64,000 nucleotides of DNA from assembly GCF_024346755.1 (NCBI RefSeq), contig NZ_AP024861.1:496001-560000 (forward strand). Reading direction: 5' to 3'. Position 1 is the stretch's first letter. The number at the start of each line of letters is the position of its first letter. The notes under the pieces are model-generated. The model searched no databases. It saw only the letters and a list, made by a program, of their open reading frames with translations, and was not told the DNA's origin. This document shows positions 8,283 through 16,727 of this stretch, one piece after another. This DNA comes from Vibrio aerogenes. Its GTDB lineage: Bacteria > Pseudomonadota > Gammaproteobacteria > Enterobacterales > Vibrionaceae. A program made the position numbers and the translations under genes.

Positions 8283-9800
8283 ATGAAAAAATATATTCCA
8301 TTATTGATTACAGGTCTTTCATTACCTGTGATTGCGATGGCTTCATCACAAGTAAATGGTGTTTCAACAAATCCTGCGCCACAAGTTATCCCCTCTCAAT
8401 TACCTGGCTCACCATTGATGGCTGCTATAGTTCACCGGCTCCCATCATCATATGATGGGATGAATAAACATTTTTGCGATGCTGTTTTTCTTGGCGGACG
8501 TTACTGGCTGACTTCGGCTCAGTGTGCCGACCTGATTATGTTTGGTCCCGAAGTGAATGCAGATGTGATTGTCGGTATTAAAAATCTCGATCAGATGGAG
8601 ACAGACGGGAAGAAAATTGCGATCAAAAATATTTACAGACATCCGCTGGCAAAAGATCTGGACACAACTCAAGATGGGCTATATGACTATAATATCGCCG
8701 TGCTTGAACTGGATGAAGCGGTAGCAGGTACAGCAATTGAGCCTGCTTCTGCTGAACTGGTCAATTCGCTGGTTTCCGGTCAGCCACTTCAACTGACAGG
8801 TTGGCGTGAGCTGGGAGATGCATCTACCGGCGTTCTTTATTCTGCCACACAACATCAAACGGAAGTATCTTACGTTGAACGCAGCACCTGCCAGAATGTC
8901 GGCGAATACTACGCTTCCACTGGAGGATATTTCGAGTCTATGGCAGAACTTTACGCTTCTATTGAAAAAGACTACGCTTCTCTCGGCGAAGATGTGATTT
9001 GTGCGGGCGATTATATTCATGCCGCTGTTGGTGACCGGGCAAGCCCTTTAATTATCAATGATCAGGGCACCCCAAAACTGGCCGGAATTACCAGTTGGGG
9101 TAATAAAAGCTTCTCTGATACCCCTTATGGTGTTTACACCAATGTTGGCTTGGTCCATGACTGGATAGAAAATATTATTACGGGTCAATGGGCAACACCA
9201 ATTAAGGCAGACTCTTATTCTGATGAGAAAGTTGTCCTGGTCGATGTGCCTGTTGAGAATCATAGCCAGCAACCTTTCACAATCACTGATATTAACTTAC
9301 CTGAAGGTGTGACGCTTGACAGTAATTGGTGTGATTCCGAATTACAGGTTGATGAGAGTTGCAGTCTGACCTTCCGTGTCAATAAAGAGGAAGCAGGCCA
9401 TATGCGGGAGAATTTTGACTATGAAATACAGGCGGGTCTTTTCGTTGAAGGTGCGCCATATAGTTATATCCCGGTTTCATTATGGATGACCTATGGCTAT
9501 CCAATCAAGGTGTCATCAAATTCTGACAATAACGTCACTTTGGTGACGGTTCCGGTGGATAATCAACATGACGAACCTTTCTCTGTCACTGAAGTGTATC
9601 TGCCAGATGGCGTAACGATTCATGATAATCATTGTCGTACCCCGGTCGCACCTGCCAATACCTGTAATATCACTTTCCGCGTGAATAAAGAAGAAGCGGG
9701 TATAGAACCCGGTGATGTTTTTAATGATCTGAGTGTACTTATGGTGACTGATAATGCACCATACTCTGTCCGTGCCATATTAACGATGAATAATGGCTAA
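8283..9800 (+). CDS. Secreted trypsin-fold pseudoprotease with two C-terminal repeat domains
   Basis: This 505-residue exported protein has an S1 (trypsin) fold. The ATG at 8283 begins a signal peptide (MKKYIPLLITGLSLPVIAMA), cut near residue 20. The trypsin-like domain runs to about residue 300, but all three catalytic positions are replaced: the His of TAAHC is Gln80 (TSAQC), the Asp of DIALL is Asn137 (YNIAVLEL), and the Ser of GDSGGP is Arg252 (GDRASPL). Cysteines and strand motifs (LTGW, ICAGD, AGITSWG) remain, so the fold should hold. Residues 310-505 are two copies of a roughly 95-residue beta domain, each with a Cys pair and FRVNKEEAG. It is probably a binding or inhibitory protein rather than an enzyme. 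Confidence 0.85.
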   Translation: MKKYIPLLITGLSLPVIAMASSQVNGVSTNPAPQVIPSQLPGSPLMAAIVHRLPSSYDGMNKHFCDAVFLGGRYWLTSAQCADLIMFGPEVNADVIVGIKNLDQMETDGKKIAIKNIYRHPLAKDLDTTQDGLYDYNIAVLELDEAVAGTAIEPASAELVNSLVSGQPLQLTGWRELGDASTGVLYSATQHQTEVSYVERSTCQNVGEYYASTGGYFESMAELYASIEKDYASLGEDVICAGDYIHAAVGDRASPLIINDQGTPKLAGITSWGNKSFSDTPYGVYTNVGLVHDWIENIITGQWATPIKADSYSDEKVVLVDVPVENHSQQPFTITDINLPEGVTLDSNWCDSELQVDESCSLTFRVNKEEAGHMRENFDYEIQAGLFVEGAPYSYIPVSLWMTYGYPIKVSSNSDNNVTLVTVPVDNQHDEPFSVTEVYLPDGVTIHDNHCRTPVAPANTCNITFRVNKEEAGIEPGDVFNDLSVLMVTDNAPYSVRAILTMNNG

Positions 9801-9875
9801 GATAAAAATGATACTTATGATCCAGGAATTAACCCTGAATAATAAGCAATGATATTTATCAAATAATATTTGAAT

Positions 9876-9900
9876 AAAGGGGCAATTAAGCCCCTTTCAT
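9876..9900 (+). terminator. Hairpin terminator after the trypsin-fold gene
   Basis: AAAGGGGC (9876-9883) pairs perfectly with GCCCCTTT (9890-9897) around a 6-base loop, 75 bases past the stop. The T-run is short, and it could also serve the opposite strand. Confidence 0.6.
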
Positions 9901-9930
9901 ATATTTCCATCCCGGAATACGATAATTATC

Positions 9931-10131
9931 TCAGGTTCTGGCTTGATGTTGTAAATATTCAACAAACACCGGGATTTTTTTCGCCAAATGTTTCCCGGAA
10001 GAGTAAAAAGCATACAACACCAGATCTTCGGGTTCATATTCCAGTGGTACAACGGAAAGATAGCCGGTACGTATCTCTTCCCGGCTTTTCAGCACAGAAT
10101 ATGCTGAAAAGCGTATAGTTGCCCAAGCACT
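9931..10131 (-). pseudogene. C-terminal remnant of a LysR-type regulator
   Basis: On the minus strand, 66 codons from 10131 down to a TGA at 9931-9933 read as the tail of a LysR effector domain: SREEIRTGYLSVVPLEYEPE, then LVLYAFYSSGKHLAKKIPVF and VEYLQHQART. This matches the usual LysR ending of a '(E)G.L..VLP.Y.P....LYA.YP..RHL..KV..F.DFL' form. An in-frame TAA lies immediately upstream, and the rest of the gene is missing where the hipBA promoter now begins. The remnant has no start and should be inactive. It suggests that hipBA arrived by replacing or disrupting an older LysR gene. Confidence 0.65.
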
Positions 10132-10139
10132 TTAAAAAG

Positions 10140-10155
10140 TTAGCTATATAGCTAA
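10140..10155. promoter_or_regulatory. hipBA operator 1
   Basis: TTAGCTATATAGCTAA is a perfect 16-bp palindrome 55 bases before hipB. A second copy follows 39 bp further on, centre to centre. Paired palindromes before a HipB-type gene are typical autorepression sites. Confidence 0.7.
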
Positions 10156-10177
10156 TTTTGGTTAACTATTATATTAT

Positions 10178-10195
10178 GTTAGCTATATAGATAAC
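10178..10195. promoter_or_regulatory. hipBA operator 2
   Basis: GTTAGCTATATAGATAAC repeats the first operator with one mismatched pair. It lies between the likely -10 region and the hipB start, where bound HipB would block transcription. Confidence 0.65.
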
Positions 10196-10209
10196 TTCTG
10201 GGTGTTTGT

Positions 10210-10470
10210 ATGGCAAGTCGGGTATCAATGGGTAAGCAAGTTGCGTATCAACGTAAACAGCTTGGAATGACACAACAAAAAATGGCGGAAAAAACAGGGA
10301 TTCATAAAACAACGCTTTCAGAAATCGAGAATGGGCGCTTTACCGGATCACTGGACATTTTTGAACGTTATCTCGATGCTGTTGGCTTAGAACTTCAGGT
10401 TGAGGTTAAACGACATAAGCTGCCGGACTGGGATGAGATTGAAGAACTGTTTCGGGAGGAGAATGAATGA
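10210..10470 (+). CDS. hipB: HipB-like antitoxin, XRE-type DNA-binding protein
   Basis: This 86-residue protein has a Cro/C1-type helix-turn-helix over roughly residues 12-60: AYQRKQLGMTQQKMAEKTGI then HKTTLSEIENGRFTGS. As in HipB, it should neutralise the HipA kinase and, as a dimer, repress its own promoter through the two palindromes upstream. The C-terminal tail (LPDWDEIEELFREENE) is acidic. Its stop overlaps the start of hipA by four bases (ATGA), which couples their translation. Base composition is AT-richer than the flanking nif and gts genes, which suggests horizontal transfer. Confidence 0.85.
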   Translation: MASRVSMGKQVAYQRKQLGMTQQKMAEKTGIHKTTLSEIENGRFTGSLDIFERYLDAVGLELQVEVKRHKLPDWDEIEELFREENE

Positions 10471-11693
10471 TGATACCTGAGAAGCTACCGTCTAAAATTG
10501 ATAAAATTGATGTGTATTCGGGGGAGCAGGCGCTGGGTATCTTAACCCATGGTTCTGTGTATCATTACCAACCGACTCAAAGTCAGCGATATGTGTCTCT
10601 GACGATGACTAAAAAAAACCTTGATGGTTATTCTTCAGGTGCACTTCATCCTATATTTTCGCAAAATCTTCCGGAAGGATTTAACCGCCGGTATATTTCT
10701 GAAAAACTGGCCCGATATGCCAGAGTTAATGATATGTATTTGCTTGCTTTGCAGGGAGAGCAGGGTATTGGCTTACTTGCTTATCACAGTGAATTAAATT
10801 TGTCTGAAGCAGAATCGATCTCTCTTGATGAAATTCTCCGGTATAAAAGCAAAGAACCTCTCTTCCCCCGGTTACTTGAAAAATACTATCTCAGGAACAC
10901 GCTTGCAGGTGTTCAACCGAAAGTCAGTCTCCCCAGAACGAACCGGACTCTGGAGCAGAAAGACTTGATCGTTAAATCATTTGACGAAGAGTTTCCATTA
11001 CTGACTGTGAACGAGTTTGTTTGTATGGAAGCCGCAAGATATTGCGGGTTAAATCCTCCTAAAGTTTATTTATCTGAAAGCCTTGAAGTTTTCGTAGTGG
11101 AACGTTTTGATAAGATTGATGACGCAGGGAAAGAAGTCAGAATGGGGTATGAAGACTTTACTACTTTACTGAAAAAGCCTAACCATCCCGATGCAAAATA
11201 TTCCGGTAGCTATGAGACATTGCTGAAAGCAACACATCTGTATACAAACAGTCATGAAGAAGTACGTAAAATGTACCAGTACATTGTATTTAACTGTCTG
11301 ATTGGTAATGGTGATGCGCATCTGAAAAACTTTGCACTTCAGTATACACCAGATATGAATCACATTTTTGTATCCCCTCCCTTTGATATCACGCATACCC
11401 TGATTTATGACACCATCGATAATAAAATGGCACTGAAACTGGCAAACAGTAAAGTATTTCCGGACAAGGCTCATCTTCTCAGGATTGCTGAATCAAAAAC
11501 ATTCAAAATCAGGGATGCAGAGGCAATTATTGATCAAATGGCCGAGTCTATTCAGATGTATCTGAGAGATTCTGATGAAGTGATGCTTTTTCGCGGCCTT
11601 CGGGAATCTATTGAAAAGTCAGTATCCCGGGTGATGTCATCAACCTATAGCCGTAAACCTTACCGGCATGATAAGAAGCGAAAATATGAATGA
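10467..11693 (+). CDS. hipA: HipA-like serine/threonine kinase toxin
   Basis: This 408-residue protein matches HipA toxins, which phosphorylate glutamyl-tRNA synthetase (or related targets) and cause growth arrest. The N-terminal HipA-N1 part carries GALHPIFSQNLPEGFNRRYI. The kinase part has a LAGVQPKVSL phosphate loop, IVKSFDEEFPLLTVNEF, the catalytic GNGDAHLKNF (Asp283, Asn288), and a magnesium-binding Asp307 in PPFDITHT. These residues look intact, so the toxin is probably active. It is translationally coupled to hipB. Translation could begin at either of two adjacent ATGs (10467 or 10470). Confidence 0.88.
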   Translation: MMIPEKLPSKIDKIDVYSGEQALGILTHGSVYHYQPTQSQRYVSLTMTKKNLDGYSSGALHPIFSQNLPEGFNRRYISEKLARYARVNDMYLLALQGEQGIGLLAYHSELNLSEAESISLDEILRYKSKEPLFPRLLEKYYLRNTLAGVQPKVSLPRTNRTLEQKDLIVKSFDEEFPLLTVNEFVCMEAARYCGLNPPKVYLSESLEVFVVERFDKIDDAGKEVRMGYEDFTTLLKKPNHPDAKYSGSYETLLKATHLYTNSHEEVRKMYQYIVFNCLIGNGDAHLKNFALQYTPDMNHIFVSPPFDITHTLIYDTIDNKMALKLANSKVFPDKAHLLRIAESKTFKIRDAEAIIDQMAESIQMYLRDSDEVMLFRGLRESIEKSVSRVMSSTYSRKPYRHDKKRKYE

Positions 11694-11779
11694 GTCTGAG
11701 AGATACGATCTGTATCGATAAACCTTAACCGCGCACCAAATAATCCTGAAACAGCCAAAACCTCCGGAAACCTGCAATA

Positions 11780-11847
11780 GTGCTATGTAGCACACTCTTT
11801 GGTGACATTTTTATATACGTTGCGCTATTTAGTGATATTTTTATATA
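11780..11847 (+). promoter_or_regulatory. Repeats upstream of the response-regulator gene
   Basis: Two near-identical 17-mers, GTGACATTTTTATATA-like, start at 11801 and 11831, exactly 30 bp (about three helical turns) apart. A short inverted repeat GTGCTA-TG-TAGCAC lies at 11780-11793. Direct repeats of this kind suit an OmpR-type regulator, possibly the gene's own product; that is inference. Confidence 0.4.
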
Positions 11848-11877
11848 TAAAGCGTATCTCAGGAAATCATAATAATA

Positions 11878-12615
11878 ATGAAGAGACATAATCACATACT
11901 GGTCGTAGATGATGATGCAGAAATCCGGGAGCTGCTCGATACCTATTTAACGCAGATGGGGTACGTGGTCAGTGTCGCAAAAGATGGCGATGAATTACAC
12001 CGCCATCTTGAACAGCACGGTTATCCTTCGCTGATTTTACTTGATGTGATGATGCCCGGAGACGATGGCTTCTCGCTCTGCCAAACCATCCGTAAAACAT
12101 CCGATGTGCCCATCATTATGCTGACCGCCGTGTCCGATGACACGGAGCAAATTATCGGCCTTGAAATGGGTGCTGATGATTATATTGCCAAGCCGTTTAA
12201 TCCCCGCCAGCTGATTGCCCGTATCAAAGCCGTATTGCGCCGGGCTCATCCGCCGGCATCTGAGAAAGATTTGCCGCCTAAATCGATCTCTTTCGGCGTC
12301 TGGCAGCTGGATACCCTGTCTCATCGTTTACATCATCAGGAAACGTCAGAGACCTATGAACTGTCAGGCAGTGACTTTTCACTGTTGATGCTGTTTTTAT
12401 CCCGCCCCAATGAAGTGTTGGACCGGGATACAATTAGTTGTGTGACCCGCGGAAGAGAAGCCATGCCTTATGAACGGGCAATTGATGTACAACTCAGCCG
12501 TCTCAGGCAGCGGTTAGGCGATGATGGTAAAACCAATCAGTACATCAAAACCATGCGGGGCAACGGCTATATTTTTGTCGCTTCTGTCACCTATCATGAC
12601 CAGAGTCTGAATTGA
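11878..12615 (+). CDS. gltR: OmpR-family response regulator (GltR-like)
   Basis: This 245-residue regulator has a receiver domain (residues 5-120) with the acidic pocket DDD at 11-13, the phosphoacceptor Asp56 (LILLDVMMPG) and the conserved Lys of DYIAKPF. An OmpR/PhoB winged helix follows, ending GDDGKTNQYIKTMRGNGYIF. It is followed by a histidine kinase gene, with the stop and start overlapping (TGATG). In Pseudomonas the GltR-GtrS pair sits beside the glucose ABC transporter genes and controls them; the same order here supports that name. The symbol is by synteny rather than by direct comparison. Confidence 0.85.
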   Translation: MKRHNHILVVDDDAEIRELLDTYLTQMGYVVSVAKDGDELHRHLEQHGYPSLILLDVMMPGDDGFSLCQTIRKTSDVPIIMLTAVSDDTEQIIGLEMGADDYIAKPFNPRQLIARIKAVLRRAHPPASEKDLPPKSISFGVWQLDTLSHRLHHQETSETYELSGSDFSLLMLFLSRPNEVLDRDTISCVTRGREAMPYERAIDVQLSRLRQRLGDDGKTNQYIKTMRGNGYIFVASVTYHDQSLN

Positions 12616-14069
12616 TGAAGGCCAAGGCTCAGTCTCTGTTATCGAGAACCTTCATCCTGACGCTCCTGGCTATTTTGCTGGCACAGGGGATTGCTTCTCT
12701 GATTTGGTACAGCCAATCCAGACAGAAAGATACGCAGGGCGCACAAGCCACGGCAGAAAGCATGGCTGCAACCATCGCCTCCTCTGTATACTTTTTTCAG
12801 TCTTTGCCGGTGGATTACCGGCACATCATTCTTGACCAAATCCGTAATATGGGCGGCACGCGTTTTTTTGTCTCATTTAACCGCACGCACCTGACGATTG
12901 AACCCATACGTCCTGACCGGCGGACGACGGTGATCGTTGATGCGGTGCGCCGGGTATTACAAACACAGTTACCGGCACTGCCCAAAACAGAAGTGGCTTT
13001 CTCTAGTCCGGAGCGGTTACGGGTGTTCAAAAACGATATTTTCCTGAATGAGCTGCCCCGTTCCTGGGCACATGAGACGCTGACACTCCCCGCCGTGAAG
13101 CCGCCGATACTGGTGGTGCAAATTCAGCTGGCACCTGATGAATGGCTGTATATCGCCGGGCTGATGCCTGCACCTTATGTCACCCTGGATAACCCGCTGA
13201 TTAGTGAAGAGCAGGTGCTGTTTCTGATCGTCTCCACGCTCATATTAAGTCTGACTCTTTACCTGTTACTGCGGCGTCAGGTGCGGCCATTGAAGCGATT
13301 ATCCGAAGCGGCCAATGAGATGAGCCTTGATATTCATCAGCCGCCTCTGGCAGAAGAAGGCGCGACCGAACTGGTCACGGCGACCCGTGCATTTAACCGG
13401 ATGCAACAGCGGATTCGTCTTTATATCCATGATCGGGAGCGCCTGTTTTCTGCGATTTCCCATGATCTGAAAACTCCGATTACCCGCTTGCGACTGCGGG
13501 CTGAACTACTGGATGACCCCAAAACTCAGGGCCATTTTCACCGGAATCTGGATGAGCTGGAAATGATGGTCAACGGCGCATTACAAGCCGTGAAAGAGAC
13601 CGACATTCACGAAAATATCACCCTGATTGATATCCGGCTGCTATTGTCAGATATTGCCGAATCTTATAATCAGCAGACTGACGTTGTCACAATTTCTCCT
13701 GAAGAGCACCCGCATATTGCCGGACGCCCGCTTGCGATCAAACGCGTTTTAACCAACCTGATCGGGAACGGGGTGAAATATGGCGGAACAGTTGATGTCC
13801 GGACCCGCTTATCCGAACAGTGGCTGACGATCATTATCTCTGATCAGGGACCGGGGATTCCGGAAAAGCAACTCGATGCAGTGTTTGAACCTTATGTCCG
13901 GCTTGATCACACCAAACCCGGTCATGGATTAGGGCTGGGAATCTGCCGCAACGTGCTCCATGCACACGGTGGAGATCTCATTCTTTATAATTTGTCTCCG
14001 CGTGGCCTGTGCGCGGAAGTCTATATACCACGGTGGACGGACGAGAATGTAACAGGTGTGTTACATTAG
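12615..14069 (+). CDS. gtrS: Sensor histidine kinase (GtrS-like)
   Basis: This 484-residue inner-membrane kinase starts at the ATG at 12615, overlapping the regulator's stop. A transmembrane helix (about residues 12-31) and a second (202-220) enclose a periplasmic sensor domain of about 170 residues. HAMP follows, then the H-box ISHDLKTPITRLRLRAE with His283, an N-box (NLIGNGVKYGG) and G-boxes (DQGPGIP, GHGLGLGICR). Its partner is the preceding response regulator. In Pseudomonas, GtrS senses 2-ketogluconate; whether this one has the same ligand is unknown. The sugar transporter genes downstream are the expected target. Confidence 0.87.
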   Translation: MKAKAQSLLSRTFILTLLAILLAQGIASLIWYSQSRQKDTQGAQATAESMAATIASSVYFFQSLPVDYRHIILDQIRNMGGTRFFVSFNRTHLTIEPIRPDRRTTVIVDAVRRVLQTQLPALPKTEVAFSSPERLRVFKNDIFLNELPRSWAHETLTLPAVKPPILVVQIQLAPDEWLYIAGLMPAPYVTLDNPLISEEQVLFLIVSTLILSLTLYLLLRRQVRPLKRLSEAANEMSLDIHQPPLAEEGATELVTATRAFNRMQQRIRLYIHDRERLFSAISHDLKTPITRLRLRAELLDDPKTQGHFHRNLDELEMMVNGALQAVKETDIHENITLIDIRLLLSDIAESYNQQTDVVTISPEEHPHIAGRPLAIKRVLTNLIGNGVKYGGTVDVRTRLSEQWLTIIISDQGPGIPEKQLDAVFEPYVRLDHTKPGHGLGLGICRNVLHAHGGDLILYNLSPRGLCAEVYIPRWTDENVTGVLH

Positions 14070-14206
14070 TGTTACCTTTTGTTTCTTTTGTGTTCCTCTT
14101 GAACGATTAGGATGAAATGAAGTCATGTGAAAGCCCGGCTCCTGCCGCTCTCATTGATGAGTCAGCCTGATGAGTGAGGTGCATGCGCCATCACATGACC
14201 TGATAA

Positions 14207-14332
14207 AACCCATAACTTAATACCCATAACTTAATACCCATAACTTAATACTAATAACTTAATACCCATAACTTAATACTAATAACTTAATACCCATAAC
14301 TTAATACTAATAACTTAATACCAATAACCTAA
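14207..14332 (+). repeat. Nine tandem copies of a 14-bp repeat in the gts leader
   Basis: Nine consecutive 14-bp units, consensus TACCCATAACTTAA, fill 14207-14332. Units alternate between TACCCATAACTTAA and TACTAATAACTTAA, and the last is TACCAATAACCTAA. The block ends 24 bases before the start of the sugar-binding protein gene, so it would be part of the leader or promoter. Unit number could change by slippage. Confidence 0.95.
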
Positions 14333-14356
14333 TCACATAAACAATGGACAAGAAAG

Positions 14357-15607
14357 ATGAATATAAAAACAACCCTGCTCACACTGTCCCTCTCGTTGTC
14401 GTCTTCAATGGCACTGGCCGCAGGTCAGGTTGAAGTCTTGCACTGGTGGACTTCCGGCGGCGAAGCAAAATCGGTCGCTGTTCTGAAAAAAATGCTCGAA
14501 GAACAAGGTTATCAATGGAAGGACTTCGCTGTTGCCGGTGGTGGTGGCGACAATGCCATGACGGTACTCAAAGCACGTGCAGTGTCTGGTAACCCGCCCG
14601 CTGCGGCACAAATCAAAGGTCCCAGCATTCAGGAATGGGGTGAACTCGGCTTTTTAGCCAACATCGATGATGTCGCGAAAGCCAATCACTGGAATGATGT
14701 TTTACCGGCGGTCGTCTCCAATGTCATGAAATATCAGGGTCACTATGTTGCTGTGCCTGTTAACGTTCACCGGGTGAACTGGCTATGGGCCAATAAAGCG
14801 ATCTTCGATAAGTTAAACCTCAAAGTGCCAACCACCATGGATGAATTTTTTACCGTTGCCGACAAAATCAAGGCTGCGGGTTATATCCCTCTGGCGCATG
14901 GTGGTCAGCCCTGGCAGGATGCCACTGTATTTGAAGCGATTGCTTTAGATGTGCTTGGCTCTGAAGATTACCGGAAAGCATTCGTTGATCTGGATATGGA
15001 TGTTTTAGGCGGAGACAAAATGGTCAAAGTCTTTGAGTTGTTCAGAAAAGTGCACAGCTACATCGATAAAAATGCACCGGGCCGTGACTGGAATATCGCG
15101 ACTTCTATGGTCATCAATGGCAAGGCCGCGATGCAAATCATGGGCGACTGGGCCAAAGGTGAATTCACCGCTGCCGGTAAAGTGCCCGGCAAAGATTATA
15201 TTTGTGCGCCAACGCCAGGCACATCGAATCAGTTCACTTACAACATAGACAGCTTTGCTTTCTTCAAAATCAAGAACAAAGCCGACCAGAAAGCACAGGA
15301 TGCCTTAGCTGCGACGATTCTGACGCCTGAGTTCCAGCAGATCTTTAACCTGAACAAAGGCTCGATCCCGGTCCGGCTGGATGCGGATATGTCGAAGTTT
15401 GATGCCTGTGCCGTGCGTTCTATGAAGGATTTCAAAGCGACGGCTAAATCGGGCGATCTTGTGCCGAGTATGGCGCATGGCATGTCAACCACCAGCTATG
15501 CTCAGGGTGCGATTTATGATGTCGTGACCTTCTTCTTTAATACGCCAAATGCCGATCCGAAACAGACGACAGAAATGCTCAAAAAGGCGGTAAAAGCGGC
15601 GCTTTAA
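14357..15607 (+). CDS. gtsA: Sugar ABC transporter, periplasmic binding protein (GtsA-like)
   Basis: This 416-residue exported protein is a CUT1-type solute-binding protein. The signal peptide ends MALAAG near residue 23. [40 protein letters not shown] and [15 protein letters not shown] are typical of the glucose/mannose-binding proteins of the GtsA (GltB) group. Length is normal. It is first in a gtsABCD-like operon, and hairpins just after it could stabilise its mRNA so that it is made in excess over the membrane parts. Control by the GltR/GtrS pair upstream is likely from order. The exact sugar is not certain. Confidence 0.88.
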   Translation: MNIKTTLLTLSLSLSSSMALAAGQVEVLHWWTSGGEAKSVAVLKKMLEEQGYQWKDFAVAGGGGDNAMTVLKARAVSGNPPAAAQIKGPSIQEWGELGFLANIDDVAKANHWNDVLPAVVSNVMKYQGHYVAVPVNVHRVNWLWANKAIFDKLNLKVPTTMDEFFTVADKIKAAGYIPLAHGGQPWQDATVFEAIALDVLGSEDYRKAFVDLDMDVLGGDKMVKVFELFRKVHSYIDKNAPGRDWNIATSMVINGKAAMQIMGDWAKGEFTAAGKVPGKDYICAPTPGTSNQFTYNIDSFAFFKIKNKADQKAQDALAATILTPEFQQIFNLNKGSIPVRLDADMSKFDACAVRSMKDFKATAKSGDLVPSMAHGMSTTSYAQGAIYDVVTFFFNTPNADPKQTTEMLKKAVKAAL

Positions 15608-15679
15608 TTCCTGTGATCTGGCATCTTTGATTCCTCAATGAGTCACAGATGCACCGGACAGGAATGAAGCAGAGACAGG

Positions 15680-15774
15680 GCTGATGTACGTTGCAGGTCA
15701 CGTTATACCTGCCGGACATCAGCTTTCCCTGATGACCATGCCGATCTGAGCGATGTCCGTGCACCAGTGCACGG
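15680..15774 (+). other. Intergenic hairpins between gtsA and gtsB
   Basis: A long hairpin pairs GCTGATGT (15680-15687) with ACATCAGC (15716-15723) and, inside it, GCAGGT (15693-15698) with ACCTGC (15707-15712). A second pairs CCGTGCAC (15757-15764) with GTGCACGG (15767-15774). Such structures after binding-protein genes usually protect the upstream mRNA and lower downstream expression. Confidence 0.6.
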
Positions 15775-15815
15775 GCCAGATCTGCTGTCTGTGATGAATA
15801 ATTTCGGAGCCTGTT

Positions 15816-16727
15816 TTGAAATCATCTCAAATCGTTTCAGTGTCCCGGCCCGGTTTTCAGGACCGGCTGCAACACTGGTTACCTAAAATCGTACTGGCAC
15901 CGTCGATGATCTTAGTGCTGGTGTGCATTTATGGGTATATTTTCTGGACGGCTTATTTGTCGGTGAGTAACTCCCGCTTTTTACCGTCTTACAAGTTTGT
16001 CGGCACGATTCAGTATGAAAAGCTGATGGAAAATGACCGCTGGCTGACCGCGATTACCAATCTGGGTATTTTCGGCCTGTTATTCATTCTGATTGCCATC
16101 GTACTTGGCGTTGGGCTGGCGATTTTACTTGACCAGCAAATCCGTCAGGAAGGCGCGATCCGCACCATTTATCTCTACCCGATGGCGCTGTCTTTTATCG
16201 TGACCGGTACGGCCTGGAAATGGATGCTGAATCCGGGGCTGGGTCTGGAAAAACTGATGCATGACTGGGGGTTTACCCAATTTCACTTTGACTGGCTGAT
16301 TAATACCAACATGGTGATTTATACGCTGGTGATTGCCGCGGTATGGCAATCTTCCGGCTTTGTGATGGCGATGTTTCTGGCCGGGTTAAGAGGGATTGAT
16401 GCCTCGATCATGCGGGCTGCTCAAATCGATGGCGCCAGTCTGCCGGTCATTTACTGGCGGATTATTCTGCCTTGTTTGCGCCCGGTATTTTTCAGCGCGG
16501 TGATTATCACGTCTCATATCGCAATTAAGAGCTTCGATTTAGTCACCGCCCTGACTGCGGGTGGTCCGGGATATGCTTCCGACTTACCGGCACTGTTCAT
16601 GTACAGTTACTCATTTACCCGCGGGCAAATCGGCCTCGGTGCCGCCAGTGCCATGATGATGCTGATGAGCGTGCTGGCAATTCTGGTGCCTTACCTCTAC
16701 TCAGAACTGCGGGAGAAAAAATCATGA
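15816..16727 (+). CDS. gtsB: Sugar ABC transporter permease (GtsB-like)
   Basis: This 303-residue MalF-type permease has six predicted transmembrane segments. The conserved EAA loop that docks onto the ATPase is MRAAQIDGASLPVIYWRIIL. The likely start is a TTG at 15816, with CGGAG six bases upstream; no in-frame ATG or GTG fits better, and the N-terminal tail MKSSQIVSVSRPGFQDRL is typical of the family. The weak start codon should lower yield compared with the binding protein. It forms the membrane channel with GtsC, whose ATG overlaps this stop by four bases. Confidence 0.88.
   Translation: MKSSQIVSVSRPGFQDRLQHWLPKIVLAPSMILVLVCIYGYIFWTAYLSVSNSRFLPSYKFVGTIQYEKLMENDRWLTAITNLGIFGLLFILIAIVLGVGLAILLDQQIRQEGAIRTIYLYPMALSFIVTGTAWKWMLNPGLGLEKLMHDWGFTQFHFDWLINTNMVIYTLVIAAVWQSSGFVMAMFLAGLRGIDASIMRAAQIDGASLPVIYWRIILPCLRPVFFSAVIITSHIAIKSFDLVTALTAGGPGYASDLPALFMYSYSFTRGQIGLGAASAMMMLMSVLAILVPYLYSELREKKS

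Noticed and set aside
9870..10118. Plus-strand 82-codon reading frame after the trypsin-fold gene
   Set aside because: It has no ribosome site, starts in the terminator, and the opposite strand carries a clear LysR tail; it is a shadow.
14207..14332. CRISPR array
   Set aside because: The units are 14 bp and contiguous with no spacers, and no cas gene is in the window.
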